Assembly: GCF_022811525.1 (NCBI RefSeq)
Contig: NZ_CP063982.1
Span: 806,001 to 870,000, forward strand
Direction of reading: 5' to 3'
DNA: 64,000 nt
DNA from: Orrella daihaiensis
Lineage (GTDB): Bacteria > Pseudomonadota > Gammaproteobacteria > Burkholderiales > Burkholderiaceae_B
The translations under genes and the position numbers were made by a program. Shown in pieces: positions 33,394 to 41,644 of the stretch. The notes beneath the pieces were generated by a model, which did no database searches, had not been told where the DNA came from, and worked only from the letters and a program-made list of their open reading frames with translations. The first letter of the stretch is position 1. Each line of letters begins with the position of its first letter.

Positions 33394-34590
33394 ATGAGCA
33401 AAATTCAGGCATCTGAAGCACTAAAACCATTTCGAGTCTTGGATTTGTCGCGCGTGCGTGCTGGGCCTAATTGTGTGCGGATACTGACGGACTTTGGTGC
33501 CGACGTGATCCGTATCGAACCACCACCCGGGGTCGATCCAAACGAGGCCATGTTTGCTGCTAACCGTCATGGTGGGGATTTTCAGAATCTGAATCGCAAC
33601 AAACGCTCTTTGACTTTGAACCTTAAGAAACCAGGTGCACTTGAAATTTTCATGAAGCTGGTTCAAACCGCTGACGTTGTGGTGGAGAACTGGCGACCTG
33701 ATATCAAGAAAAAACTCGGGCTGGATTACGATGCCTTGGCTAAGGTGAACCCGCGCATCATCTTGGCGAGCATCTCTGGTTATGGTCAAACCGGTCCTTA
33801 TGCCGGTCGACCTGGTTTTGACCAAATCATGCAGGGCATGGGCGGTTTGATGTCTGTGACAGGTTTCGCAGACTCGGGTCCGGTGCGTGCTGGTTTGGCC
33901 GTGGCTGACATGAGTGCTGGTTTGTATGCTGCGATTGGCATATTGCTTGCCTTAATCGAGCGTGAACAGTCTGGCAAGGGGCAGTGGGTGCACTCATCTT
34001 TGCTGCATTCCCAAATCGCGATGATGGACTTTCAGGGTGCCCGATATCTTAATGACGCGGATATTCCCGTTCGTGTCGGCAACGATCATCCCACCAGTAG
34101 CCCGATGGGGCTTTACACAGCCTCCGATGGTGTCTTTAACATCGGCGCGTCGGGCGAGGGCAACTGGGTAAGGCTATGTGAGCTTTTAAAGCGCCCCGAG
34201 TGGTTGCAAGATCCTGACTTTAAAACCGAGAAGCTCAGGGTGGTTAACCGATCAAAACTCACTGAGTTGTTGGAAGTCGAGTTTGCAAAAAATACCGTCC
34301 ATTATTGGGTAACGGCACTAAATAATGCTGGTGTGCCGGCAGGGCCGGTTTACGACGTGCCACAGATGTTCGAGGATGAGCAGGTCAAGCATCTGGGTGT
34401 CGTGGCGTCTTTGCCTAACGTTTACGACAAGCAGATGCATTACATCACTCAGCCAGTCACGTTATCACGCACGCCACCGAAGGTGGTCGCACCGGCTCCC
34501 GATTGGGGTCAGCATACCGATGAGGTGTTAACTGAAATTGGTTACAGCGTTGAGCAAATCAAACGCTTTCATGATGATGGGGTCGTCTAG
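33394..34590 (+). CDS. CaiB/BaiF-family (class III) CoA-transferase
   Basis: A 398-residue CoA-transferase. It opens with LDLSRVRAGP and DFGADVIRIEPP (about 31-42), and the catalytic Asp lies in the V-A-D-M-S-A-G-L-Y-A segment (about 171). NRNKRSLTLNLK matches the family's second motif. It moves CoA between carboxylic acids, here probably activating the product of the upstream amidase for the following enoyl-CoA hydratase. AGGATAA precedes the ATG. Confidence 0.93.
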   Translation: MSKIQASEALKPFRVLDLSRVRAGPNCVRILTDFGADVIRIEPPPGVDPNEAMFAANRHGGDFQNLNRNKRSLTLNLKKPGALEIFMKLVQTADVVVENWRPDIKKKLGLDYDALAKVNPRIILASISGYGQTGPYAGRPGFDQIMQGMGGLMSVTGFADSGPVRAGLAVADMSAGLYAAIGILLALIEREQSGKGQWVHSSLLHSQIAMMDFQGARYLNDADIPVRVGNDHPTSSPMGLYTASDGVFNIGASGEGNWVRLCELLKRPEWLQDPDFKTEKLRVVNRSKLTELLEVEFAKNTVHYWVTALNNAGVPAGPVYDVPQMFEDEQVKHLGVVASLPNVYDKQMHYITQPVTLSRTPPKVVAPAPDWGQHTDEVLTEIGYSVEQIKRFHDDGVV

Positions 34591-34591
34591 C

Positions 34592-35371
34592 ATGGGTGAG
34601 GTCTGTACCGACATCGATGACAAGGGCATTGCCACGGTCACGTTCTCCAATATCGCGCGTATGAATGCCATGCAACTCGGTATGTGGCAGTCGTTGGCTC
34701 AGACAATGACAAGGCTGTCAGCGGATGAGTCTGTTCGAGTGGTCATTTTGCGTGGCGAAGGTGATGCTGCGTTCGTCTCTGGGGCGGATATCTCGGAGTT
34801 TGAATCGGTGCGCAGCACACCTGACGCCGTGACCTATTACGATGCGTGCGTCGAACAAGCGGAGGTAGCGATTGGCGCTTGTAGCAAGCCTGTGATTGCT
34901 GCTATTTCAGGCGTATGTTATGGCGGGGGTGTCGGAATCGCAGTCTCTTGTGATTTGCGTTATGCAAGCCTGGATTGTCGCTTTGCGGTGCCCGCTGGCA
35001 AACTTGGCCTTGGCTATCCGCTTGAAGATGTAACCCGCCTATACCGGATCCTGGGACGGGCTGGTGTCGCCGAGTTGCTGTTAACTGCCCGGGTATACCG
35101 CGGCGCCGAGGCGCGTGAAGTCGGCCTGGTGCATGCCTGTGTTGAGGACGTGTTTGCACATGCGCGGGCACAAGCCGAAGCGATTGCCGCACTCGCGCCC
35201 CTGACATTGACGTCCGTCAAGATGGCACTGCAAAATCTTGATCAGGTACCGCATGCCCCTGACATCGAGAGTGTGGCTGCTGCAGTTACCCGGTGTTTTG
35301 AAAGCGAGGACTATGTCGAGGGTCGACGGGCCTTCGCACAAAAACGCTCGCCTGTTTTCAGGGGCAAGTAG
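34592..35371 (+). CDS. Enoyl-CoA hydratase/isomerase-family protein
   Basis: A 259-residue crotonase-fold enzyme. Oxyanion-hole segments are FVSGADISEF (about 62-71) and GVCYGGGVGIAVSCD (about 106-120). A Glu is kept in GYPLEDVTRL (about 142-151); the usual second Glu is not obvious, so isomerase or lyase chemistry is possible. The ATG at 34592 lies one base after the CoA-transferase stop, with GGGG upstream. It continues the CoA-ester pathway of this cluster. Confidence 0.9.
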   Translation: MGEVCTDIDDKGIATVTFSNIARMNAMQLGMWQSLAQTMTRLSADESVRVVILRGEGDAAFVSGADISEFESVRSTPDAVTYYDACVEQAEVAIGACSKPVIAAISGVCYGGGVGIAVSCDLRYASLDCRFAVPAGKLGLGYPLEDVTRLYRILGRAGVAELLLTARVYRGAEAREVGLVHACVEDVFAHARAQAEAIAALAPLTLTSVKMALQNLDQVPHAPDIESVAAAVTRCFESEDYVEGRRAFAQKRSPVFRGK

Positions 35372-35421
35372 TTCCAGACAAATTAGGCCTATTTCTTTGC
35401 TGCAACTCAAGGATCTTCGAG

Positions 35422-36294
35422 ATGAGTAACCCACGCGTTCCCTACCGATTTTCTGATGCGGGTCCCGCGCTTAAAGCCCATGTCAATGGTCCCATCTTGG
35501 TTCATCTGGTGGTGAACGTTGAGAATTGGAGTTTTGATGCGGCCATGCCGCGCACGATCATCACGCCGCCCCATGGCAAGGAGACCATTCCTGATGTGCC
35601 AAACTTCGCCTGGGTGGATTACGGTATGCGGGCAGGTTTGCCTCGCATGATTCAGGCGATTCGAGAGCGGGGTCTGCCGGCTTCGACCAGTATTAATGCC
35701 AGCGTGCTCGATGCCTATCCGGGAGCGGCTGAAGCGATGCTTCAGGCCGGTTGGGAGTTTATTGGGCATGGGCTACACCAGAAGTCGGTGCAACAAGCTG
35801 GTAATGAGGAGGATGTCGTTACCCAGGCTTTGGACAAACTGAGACGTTTCAGCGGCCAAGCGGTTGCCGGCTGGTTAAGTCCAGGTCTGCGCGAGACAGA
35901 GCGTAGTTTGGAGGTTTTCAAGTCGGCAGGTGTGCGTTACGTGTTTGACTGGTGCATGGACGATTTGCCGAACTGGATGCGTACCGATCAGGGTCCTATT
36001 CTGAGCATGCCATATAACCTGGAGCTTAACGACTCTGTGGTGTATGCCATTGAAAAGCATGCGACAGGACAGTTTCTGGAGCGCACACAGCGCACATTAC
36101 GTTTGTTTGAGCGCGAAGCGCAGCAGCGTCCTCGAGTCCTCGCACTAGGCCTTCATCCTCACCTGATGGGTGTCCCACATCGCTTTGGTGAATTCGAAGA
36201 GATGCTTGACAGTCTATTGGCCAGTTCCATGACTGCATTTGTCAAGCCCGAGCAGATTGCTGATTGGTTTGAAGCGCAAGTCGCGCCGGCTTAG
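35422..36294 (+). CDS. PuuE/allantoinase-like polysaccharide deacetylase-family protein
   Basis: A 290-residue NodB-fold hydrolase. The segment HLVVNVENWSFD (about 28-39) replaces the usual metal Asp pair with N-x-E, as in PuuE-type allantoinases, and FIGHGLHQKS (about 113-122) keeps two histidines. No signal peptide, so it is cytosolic and unlikely to act on polysaccharide. It likely opens a cyclic amide or similar C-N bond, which fits the amidase upstream. AAGGA precedes the ATG. The 3' end overlaps the MFS gene by four bases. Confidence 0.85.
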   Translation: MSNPRVPYRFSDAGPALKAHVNGPILVHLVVNVENWSFDAAMPRTIITPPHGKETIPDVPNFAWVDYGMRAGLPRMIQAIRERGLPASTSINASVLDAYPGAAEAMLQAGWEFIGHGLHQKSVQQAGNEEDVVTQALDKLRRFSGQAVAGWLSPGLRETERSLEVFKSAGVRYVFDWCMDDLPNWMRTDQGPILSMPYNLELNDSVVYAIEKHATGQFLERTQRTLRLFEREAQQRPRVLALGLHPHLMGVPHRFGEFEEMLDSLLASSMTAFVKPEQIADWFEAQVAPA

Positions 36295-37532
36295 TTCGGT
36301 GTCACGGCACGTGCTTGGCGCCAAGGCCACTGGCCATGTGCAATCAGTAGGCTGCCGGCAATCATGACCAGAGCGGCGATCGTAATGGGTGTGTCATAAC
36401 CGCCAGTGGTGTCGTGCAGAAAGCCAAATAGCGCTGGGCCGCACGCATTCATCAATTGCATAAAGGTGCCTGTGATCCCGAACACCTTGCCAAACGACGG
36501 TGCGCCGAACTCCCGTCGCACGATGAGCGCTGGCAAGGTCGTGATGTTGCCAACGTTCAAGCCAAACAATAAAACACCGATCACGAGCCAAGTGGCTGTG
36601 CTGGCGAAGGCGGCTACGAGTAAGCCAGCAGCTGCTAGCCACAAGACAACCGCGGCTGCTAGTCGAATGTTGACGCGGTCGGCAACGCGGGCGAGAACTA
36701 CGCGGCCGATAAATGCCAGTGAACCAGATGCCAATATAGTCAGACCGGTTAGCGTAGGAGACAGCTCGGTCTGTAACAGCTTGACTTGCTGACTTAAAAA
36801 ACCGAGCTGCACCATCAACGCCAGACCAAAGGTAATGATGGTCGAGCGAAGCGCAAAGGTTTTGAGTGCTTGTCCACGAGTCCATTCGCGTTCAATGACA
36901 GGCTCATCCCGAACTTCGGGTGCCAGGCCGTCAGGCCAAAGTCCCATGTCTTGAGGCCTTCGGCGCAATATAAAAATACTGATTGGCAAGATGGTTAGCA
37001 CAGTGACTGTACCAATGATTGCCATGGCTGCTGTAAAGCCAAAGGTTTGAACTAAAAATAGTGTGATTGGCACGCCGAGCATGCCACCAAGGCTTGCGCC
37101 CAGAAGTGCGGTGGAAATAGCCTTGCCCTGAAACTTTTCAAACCAGGGGGCAATCGTGGCTGACACGGCGATGGTTGACAAGCACGACCAACCTAGCCCC
37201 ATGGTGATGAAGGCAGCAACCATTTGCCACGGCTGACTGACTTGTCCAAGCGCAGCTATTCCGAGCGCCATGACGATAGCGCCAACACTCATGACTGCCT
37301 GTGGCCCATGGCGGCCAACCAAAGTGCCGACAAATCCTATGGACAGTGCGTTGACTAGAAATGCCATGCTAAGCGCCATTGATACGCTAGCAGTTGACCA
37401 TCCATGGGTGTGGCTAAGCGCATCGATGTAGACGCTTGGGCCGTACAGTGCGAAGGCCCAGGCGACAAACGCCACCACTAGCGTGGCGCGTACCACGCGC
37501 CAGCCGTAAAACGTTTGCGTGGCGTTCGTCAC
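36291..37532 (-). CDS. MFS transporter
   Basis: A 413-residue major facilitator protein with twelve predicted helices. The loop 2-3 region has G-x-L-V-G-R-H-G-P and a central loop with a basic and acidic stretch (REWTRGQAL). It resembles the monocarboxylate/OFA-like group. It overlaps the GST gene by four bases and may import a substrate for the neighbouring degradation genes, which is inference from position. Confidence 0.87.
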   Translation of the reverse strand: MTNATQTFYGWRVVRATLVVAFVAWAFALYGPSVYIDALSHTHGWSTASVSMALSMAFLVNALSIGFVGTLVGRHGPQAVMSVGAIVMALGIAALGQVSQPWQMVAAFITMGLGWSCLSTIAVSATIAPWFEKFQGKAISTALLGASLGGMLGVPITLFLVQTFGFTAAMAIIGTVTVLTILPISIFILRRRPQDMGLWPDGLAPEVRDEPVIEREWTRGQALKTFALRSTIITFGLALMVQLGFLSQQVKLLQTELSPTLTGLTILASGSLAFIGRVVLARVADRVNIRLAAAVVLWLAAAGLLVAAFASTATWLVIGVLLFGLNVGNITTLPALIVRREFGAPSFGKVFGITGTFMQLMNACGPALFGFLHDTTGGYDTPITIAALVMIAGSLLIAHGQWPWRQARAVTPN

Positions 37533-38140
37533 ACTTTAAATTGGCAGGCTTTAAAGGCGTCGGTTTGCTCGAACGCGCCTGCAAATTTGGCTAGTGCAGG
37601 ATGACGTTCGGCGCTGCATGCTTCGGGTAGCATCGCGCTGATAAAGGAGTAGCCCACTGCTGCTGTGATGCTGGCAATGGTCGGGTTTTCTGCGCCTTCG
37701 AGCTTGTTGGCAGCCACCAGTGCCTCAATTTGGTCCACACCGGCTTGTGCTTGTGCCACGAGGGTGTCGAGAAATGGTTGATGAATCTTTTCCTTGGGGC
37801 GTTTGGTTTTTTCGTAGATTGCAGCAACCGACTTATCCAGGGCGCTTGTCATGATGCCGCACTGCTGTAACACTTGGCGCCTTGCGGGACCACTGGCTGG
37901 CAACAGGGTCTGGCTCGTCACGGTCTCGAGAATGCTGTCAAGGATAGCGCTGCTCTCGATAAGGATTTCACCATCATCAAGCACAAGTGCCGGTACCTTA
38001 AGCATCGGGTTAAAAGGTTTGACGGCATCGGCGTCTAATGCTGGCGACAAGGATCGGTGTTCGTAGGGAATGTGCAACCATTGCAAAGTAGCCGCAACAC
38101 GGCGAACGAAAGGCGAAAGATAGCGACCAACCAGAATCAT
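37529..38140 (-). CDS. Glutathione S-transferase-family protein
   Basis: A 203-residue GST. The N-terminal thioredoxin-like domain starts M-I-L-V-G-R-Y-L-S-P-F-V-R-R-V (the S9 position is the usual activating serine) and has V-P-A-L-V-L-D-D-G with the cis-proline and E-S-S-A-I glutathione site (about 62-66). A helical C-terminal domain follows. It lies upstream of and overlaps the MFS gene, and is divergent from the formylglycine-enzyme-like gene. Substrate unknown. Confidence 0.9.
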   Translation of the reverse strand: MILVGRYLSPFVRRVAATLQWLHIPYEHRSLSPALDADAVKPFNPMLKVPALVLDDGEILIESSAILDSILETVTSQTLLPASGPARRQVLQQCGIMTSALDKSVAAIYEKTKRPKEKIHQPFLDTLVAQAQAGVDQIEALVAANKLEGAENPTIASITAAVGYSFISAMLPEACSAERHPALAKFAGAFEQTDAFKACQFKV

Positions 38141-38225
38141 GATGTCTCCAGTGCTAGAGTTTTTTACAGAAATGCAGTATCACGCAAAGCACGCCTTGCG
38201 GCAATTTGTCTTTTAAGGATGTGAC

Positions 38226-38963
38226 ATGAAACAAGTGCAATTTCTAGCAAGTCTGCCGGTCAAGCTCGCTTTAAGTGTGATGACAGTGTCAGCGGCAATG
38301 CCCGCGGCAGCGCAAAGCGAACGCTTGCCGATCGGGCAGCCGGTGGCTTTTTGGATCGATAGCACCGAGGTAACTGTTGGCGACTTCGCCCGGTTCGCCC
38401 AACAAAATAATCTGCAAACTGCTGCCGAACGTGATGGCGGAGGCTACGAATATCGTTTTGGCTGGCAGCAGCGCGAGGGCTGGAATTTTCGGTCACCCTA
38501 CGGCAAGCCGGCCAAGGATCAAGAACCCGCCGTACACGTGAGTTGGTTTGAAGCTGACCAGTACTGCAAATCCAATGGCGGGCGCCTGCCTACCCGGGAT
38601 CAATGGGCACAGGCAGCCTATCAGGAAACCCGGGCTAATCCCCCCGAGCCGTTTGTCACGGCAAAGTCCTATGAATTCCCTACGGGGGAGTCCAGCAAGA
38701 ATGCCAATACGGTTGGGGATGGCGACGGCTGGTCTGAGCACGCGCCAGTGGCCAGTTTTCCGCCGGGAGTGAACGGTCTTTATGATATGGGTGCCAATGT
38801 ATGGGAGTGGCTAGCCGATGCGCGCGGTGATGACAGACTCACGGCCGGCGGCTCTTGGTGGTATGGGCCTTCGAAGATGACTGAACGCGCAATGCAGTAC
38901 AAGCCAGGCAATTTTTATGCCGTGTATGTGGGATTTCGTTGCGTTTACGATCGCGCTAATTAG
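38226..38963 (+). CDS. Secreted SUMF1/FGE-fold protein lacking the FGE cysteine pair
   Basis: A 245-residue exported protein with a signal peptide (about 1-29). The FGE-sulfatase fold is evident from P-A-V-H-V-S-W-F-E-A (about 101-110), GGRLPTRDQWAQAA (about 118-131), NVWEWLAD and VGFRCVYD at the end. True formylglycine-generating enzymes have two cysteines after G-G-S-W; here that segment reads GGSWWYGPSKMTE, so sulfatase activation is unlikely. NirV- or EgtB-like roles are alternatives, but no partner enzyme is present. AAGGA precedes the ATG. Confidence 0.85.
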   Translation: MKQVQFLASLPVKLALSVMTVSAAMPAAAQSERLPIGQPVAFWIDSTEVTVGDFARFAQQNNLQTAAERDGGGYEYRFGWQQREGWNFRSPYGKPAKDQEPAVHVSWFEADQYCKSNGGRLPTRDQWAQAAYQETRANPPEPFVTAKSYEFPTGESSKNANTVGDGDGWSEHAPVASFPPGVNGLYDMGANVWEWLADARGDDRLTAGGSWWYGPSKMTERAMQYKPGNFYAVYVGFRCVYDRAN

Positions 38964-39718
38964 ATCCAGTCGGAGTCCGTCCAGGGGCAGATGTCAATGC
39001 TCGGATCGGTAGTAGCCTGGGTCGAGACCGCCAGGCTTATCAGGTGTTCAGGTTCAATGCGCCAATGATGAAATCGCCATGGCAGGGTGGGCGTGAGCCT
39101 CGCGTCCCTGACCCGCAGTCGAATTCGTTCGGGCAATGTGGCACCGGGCGGGCTTAATTCAAATTCAAAGCCCGTCAGGCTATCGGCAATGCCCCACGCC
39201 TGAGCTTTCAAGAACGCTTCTTTTAGGGTCCAGTAAGTCAGAAACCGCTGTTGTCTCAGTTCTGGTGGTTGATAGTCTATGTCGCGTTGCTCGGCTTGGG
39301 TGAAATAACGCTTCGCAAGCCCAGCTTTTGTCGTTCTGTTTAACCATTCGGTATCGATTCCCATCGGTTCGGGGCCAATGGCCAAAACGGTCAGCCCCTG
39401 CGTGTGTGCGAGGTTAAAGTGCACGGCTTTTGCATTGAAAGGGTGGCTGAGCACTGGTTTTTGTCGGCCCGTAACTCCAAAGCAAATGTCCGACGGATTA
39501 CAGCCAAGCACTTTGGATAGCAGTCTCCTGGTGAGCCCGTGGCTGACCAGAAAGGCATGCCGATGCTCGGGGTTAATCAAGCGCGCAAGCCTCGCAGTTT
39601 CGGCTTCATCTAGCCAACTCGTTATTTGCGTGATGAGGTCGGGGTTGCGCACGACGCCTGGGTTGAGATGGCGAACCAGAAAGGTTGAACCGTCAAATCG
39701 TTCTGAAATTGGTGACAT
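38960..39718 (-). CDS. 4'-phosphopantetheinyl transferase (Sfp type)
   Basis: A 252-residue enzyme that loads phosphopantetheine onto carrier proteins. G-I-D-T-E-W (about 118-123) and W-T-L-K-E-A-F-L-K-A (about 162-171) are the magnesium- and CoA-binding signatures. A synthase target is not visible in the window. It converges on the FGE-like gene with a four-base overlap. Confidence 0.92.
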   Translation of the reverse strand: MSPISERFDGSTFLVRHLNPGVVRNPDLITQITSWLDEAETARLARLINPEHRHAFLVSHGLTRRLLSKVLGCNPSDICFGVTGRQKPVLSHPFNAKAVHFNLAHTQGLTVLAIGPEPMGIDTEWLNRTTKAGLAKRYFTQAEQRDIDYQPPELRQQRFLTYWTLKEAFLKAQAWGIADSLTGFEFELSPPGATLPERIRLRVRDARLTPTLPWRFHHWRIEPEHLISLAVSTQATTDPSIDICPWTDSDWI

Positions 39719-39800
39719 AAGCCCAAAAATATCGGGAATTGCGTGACTGAAACGTGATGTATTAGTAATCTAAAGCATTCGTCATCATACGGAGTTTTTT

Positions 39801-40145
39801 ATGTCGACCCCTATTCAGCGCCTGACCCCTGATTTTGCTGTTGCACCGCAACTAAGCCCTCAAGATATGGCGGCCGTTGCACAGGCGGGCTATAAGAGCG
39901 TGATTATCAATCGCCCTGACTATGAGGGCGGATCTGAGCAACCAACTTCTGAAGCGGTCAGTACGGCGGCGCGTGAGGCTGGCTTACGTGTAGCCTACCA
40001 GCCGGTGGTCAGTGGTGCCATCACGGCCGATGACGTTACCAAGTTCTCAGAATTACTACAGACGTTACCCACGCCAATACTGGCGTATTGTCGCTCTGGT
40101 GCCCGTTGCACCGTATTGTTCCAATCGGCGACGTCCAAAAGTTAA
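39801..40145 (+). CDS. TIGR01244/Blh-type sulfur transferase-phosphatase domain protein
   Basis: A 114-residue single-domain protein. PDFAVAPQLSPQD at the start and the catalytic loop Y-C-R-S-G-A-R (about 94-100) are signatures of this dual-specificity-phosphatase-like domain, found alone or fused to beta-lactamase-fold persulfide dioxygenases. It may handle sulfide-derived persulfides. The C-terminus after the loop looks short. No dioxygenase gene is next to it. Confidence 0.85.
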   Translation: MSTPIQRLTPDFAVAPQLSPQDMAAVAQAGYKSVIINRPDYEGGSEQPTSEAVSTAAREAGLRVAYQPVVSGAITADDVTKFSELLQTLPTPILAYCRSGARCTVLFQSATSKS

Positions 40146-40204
40146 GCTGCATCTGTAATTTGCTGGGGCGAGCCGGGGCTGTAAGGTTGTCGGTGTTTGA
40201 TTTA

Positions 40205-40218
40205 TTGATAAGCATCAA
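40205..40218. promoter_or_regulatory. Perfect FNR/ANR-type box upstream of universal stress gene
   Basis: TTGATAAGCATCAA matches TTGAT-N4-ATCAA at all ten positions, 101 bases before the universal stress ATG. TAGCAT at 40260-40265 could be the -10; the box would then be centred near -61, a class I spacing. The promoter call is inferred. Confidence 0.7.
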
Positions 40219-40318
40219 TTTTTAAACATGTGGTGGATACCATTTGCAGGGATTTGCGCTAGCATGAAAGAGTCAGATTGGCATTACCGACTCATACAAA
40301 AATCAAAGGGAGTTCAAT

Positions 40319-40777
40319 ATGTTTAAAAAAATCCTGATTCCGACCGATGGCTCGGCGCTTTCAGCCCAGGCTGCCAACGCTGGGGTGTCATTTGCCCGTT
40401 CAGTGGGTGCCGAGGTCGTTGCACTGTATGTCGGTCAGCCTTTTGCTGCCACGATTGGCTTTGATGGCATGGCGGCGGCTTACGCCATTACCGATGAAGA
40501 TTATGAGAAGGCCTCTGCCGAGCAGGCTAAGAAATATTTGCAGGCAGTCGTTGATCGTGCTGAAACCGCGGGTGTGAAGGTTTCTTCCGAGTCAGTCACC
40601 AATTTCAACGTCGCTGACGGGATTGTTGACGCTGCCGGTAAACACGGTTGCGATCTTATTTTTATGGGTAGTCACGGGCGCAGCGGATTGTCACGGTTGC
40701 TGTTAGGCAGTGTGACAGCCAAGGTGTTGTCTTTGGCGCAGGTGGCCGTGTTGGTGTATCGTGTCAAAGAGGAATAA
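40319..40777 (+). CDS. Universal stress protein, UspA family
   Basis: A 152-residue cytosolic protein. It begins M-F-K-K-I-L-I-P-T-D-G-S and carries the ATP-binding G-S-H-G-R-S-G-L-S-R-L-L-L-G-S-V motif (about 119-134). Family members are induced by oxygen limitation, starvation or oxidants in many proteobacteria. GGGAG precedes the ATG. A perfect FNR box upstream suggests anaerobic induction, and a terminator isolates the gene from the peroxiredoxin. Confidence 0.93.
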   Translation: MFKKILIPTDGSALSAQAANAGVSFARSVGAEVVALYVGQPFAATIGFDGMAAAYAITDEDYEKASAEQAKKYLQAVVDRAETAGVKVSSESVTNFNVADGIVDAAGKHGCDLIFMGSHGRSGLSRLLLGSVTAKVLSLAQVAVLVYRVKEE

Positions 40778-40823
40778 ACACAAAAACCGCAAGTCTGCTT
40801 CAGGGTGCATCAGTTAGGCCCTC

Positions 40824-40851
40824 AAAAACGCTGCTTTGAGCAGCGTTTTTT
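40824..40851 (+). terminator. Terminator after universal stress gene
   Basis: AAAAACGCTGCT and AGCAGCGTTTTT form a 12-base stem around a three-base loop, ending in a T run, about 47 bases past the stop. Confidence 0.93.
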
Positions 40852-40985
40852 ACGCGATTTACCCAGGACGCCCCATTGTGAAGTCCCGGGGCTTGTTGGG
40901 GACAAGCTAGCCAAGGCCTCGTCTGCTGTCCTATGATGTGGCGTTTAAACAATCGCCGGCAACTGGCAAACTAGGAGAAAAAATA

Positions 40986-41489
40986 ATGACAGTTAAAGTT
41001 GGAGATCATGTGCCAGAGGGTACGTTGACCGAGTTCATCGAGAATGAGACTGCGGGGTGTGCGCTCGGACCGAACGACTTCAAGGTATCCGAGCTGACCA
41101 AAGGCAAGAAAATCCTGATGTTTGCACTGCCAGGTGCTTACACGCCAACATGCTCGGCCAAGCATGTGCCAAGCTACCTCGAGAGTTATGACGCCATTAA
41201 GGCCAAAGGTGTAGACGAAATCTGGTGTGTGGCGGTTAATGATGCCTTCGTGATGGGTGCTTGGGGGCGTGAGCAGGGTGTGGCTGGAAAAATTCGCATG
41301 TTGGGTGATGGCGCGGCTGCCTGGACCAAGGCGATGGGTTTGGAGTTGGATTTGACGGCACGTAACATGGGCGTGCGCTCCCAACGTTATGCCGCGTTGA
41401 TTGAAGACGGTGTCATCAAAGCACTTGAAATTGAAGCCCCTGGCGCATTCGAAGTCAGCTCTGCGCAGTCCATGTTGAAGCATCTCTAA
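40986..41489 (+). CDS. Peroxiredoxin, Prx5 type
   Basis: A 167-residue thiol peroxidase. P-G-A-Y-T-P-T-C (about 49-56) carries the peroxidatic C56 in the P-x-x-x-T-x-x-C motif, and V-R-S-Q-R-Y follows with the helper arginine. It reduces hydrogen peroxide or alkyl peroxides with thioredoxin or glutathione. The ATG at 40986 follows AGGAG; a frame extension to 40938 has no such signal. Confidence 0.95.
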   Translation: MTVKVGDHVPEGTLTEFIENETAGCALGPNDFKVSELTKGKKILMFALPGAYTPTCSAKHVPSYLESYDAIKAKGVDEIWCVAVNDAFVMGAWGREQGVAGKIRMLGDGAAAWTKAMGLELDLTARNMGVRSQRYAALIEDGVIKALEIEAPGAFEVSSAQSMLKHL

Positions 41490-41644
41490 CGGACTCACAC
41501 ACCATACGTGGTGTATTGAAATGGCCGGCCTACGCTGGCCATTTTGTTGGTGCGTTCAAGCAACATTCGTGATCACGTTGCTAAATTGTCTTTGTCATTG
41601 AGCACAGGCTCAAGCTATTCTGTGGCTTGCAAACGCCTGCCGCT

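Noticed and set aside
41560..41581. GCAAC/GTTGC inverted repeat before the YcaD-like MFS gene
   Set aside because: Only five-base arms; too short to separate from chance.
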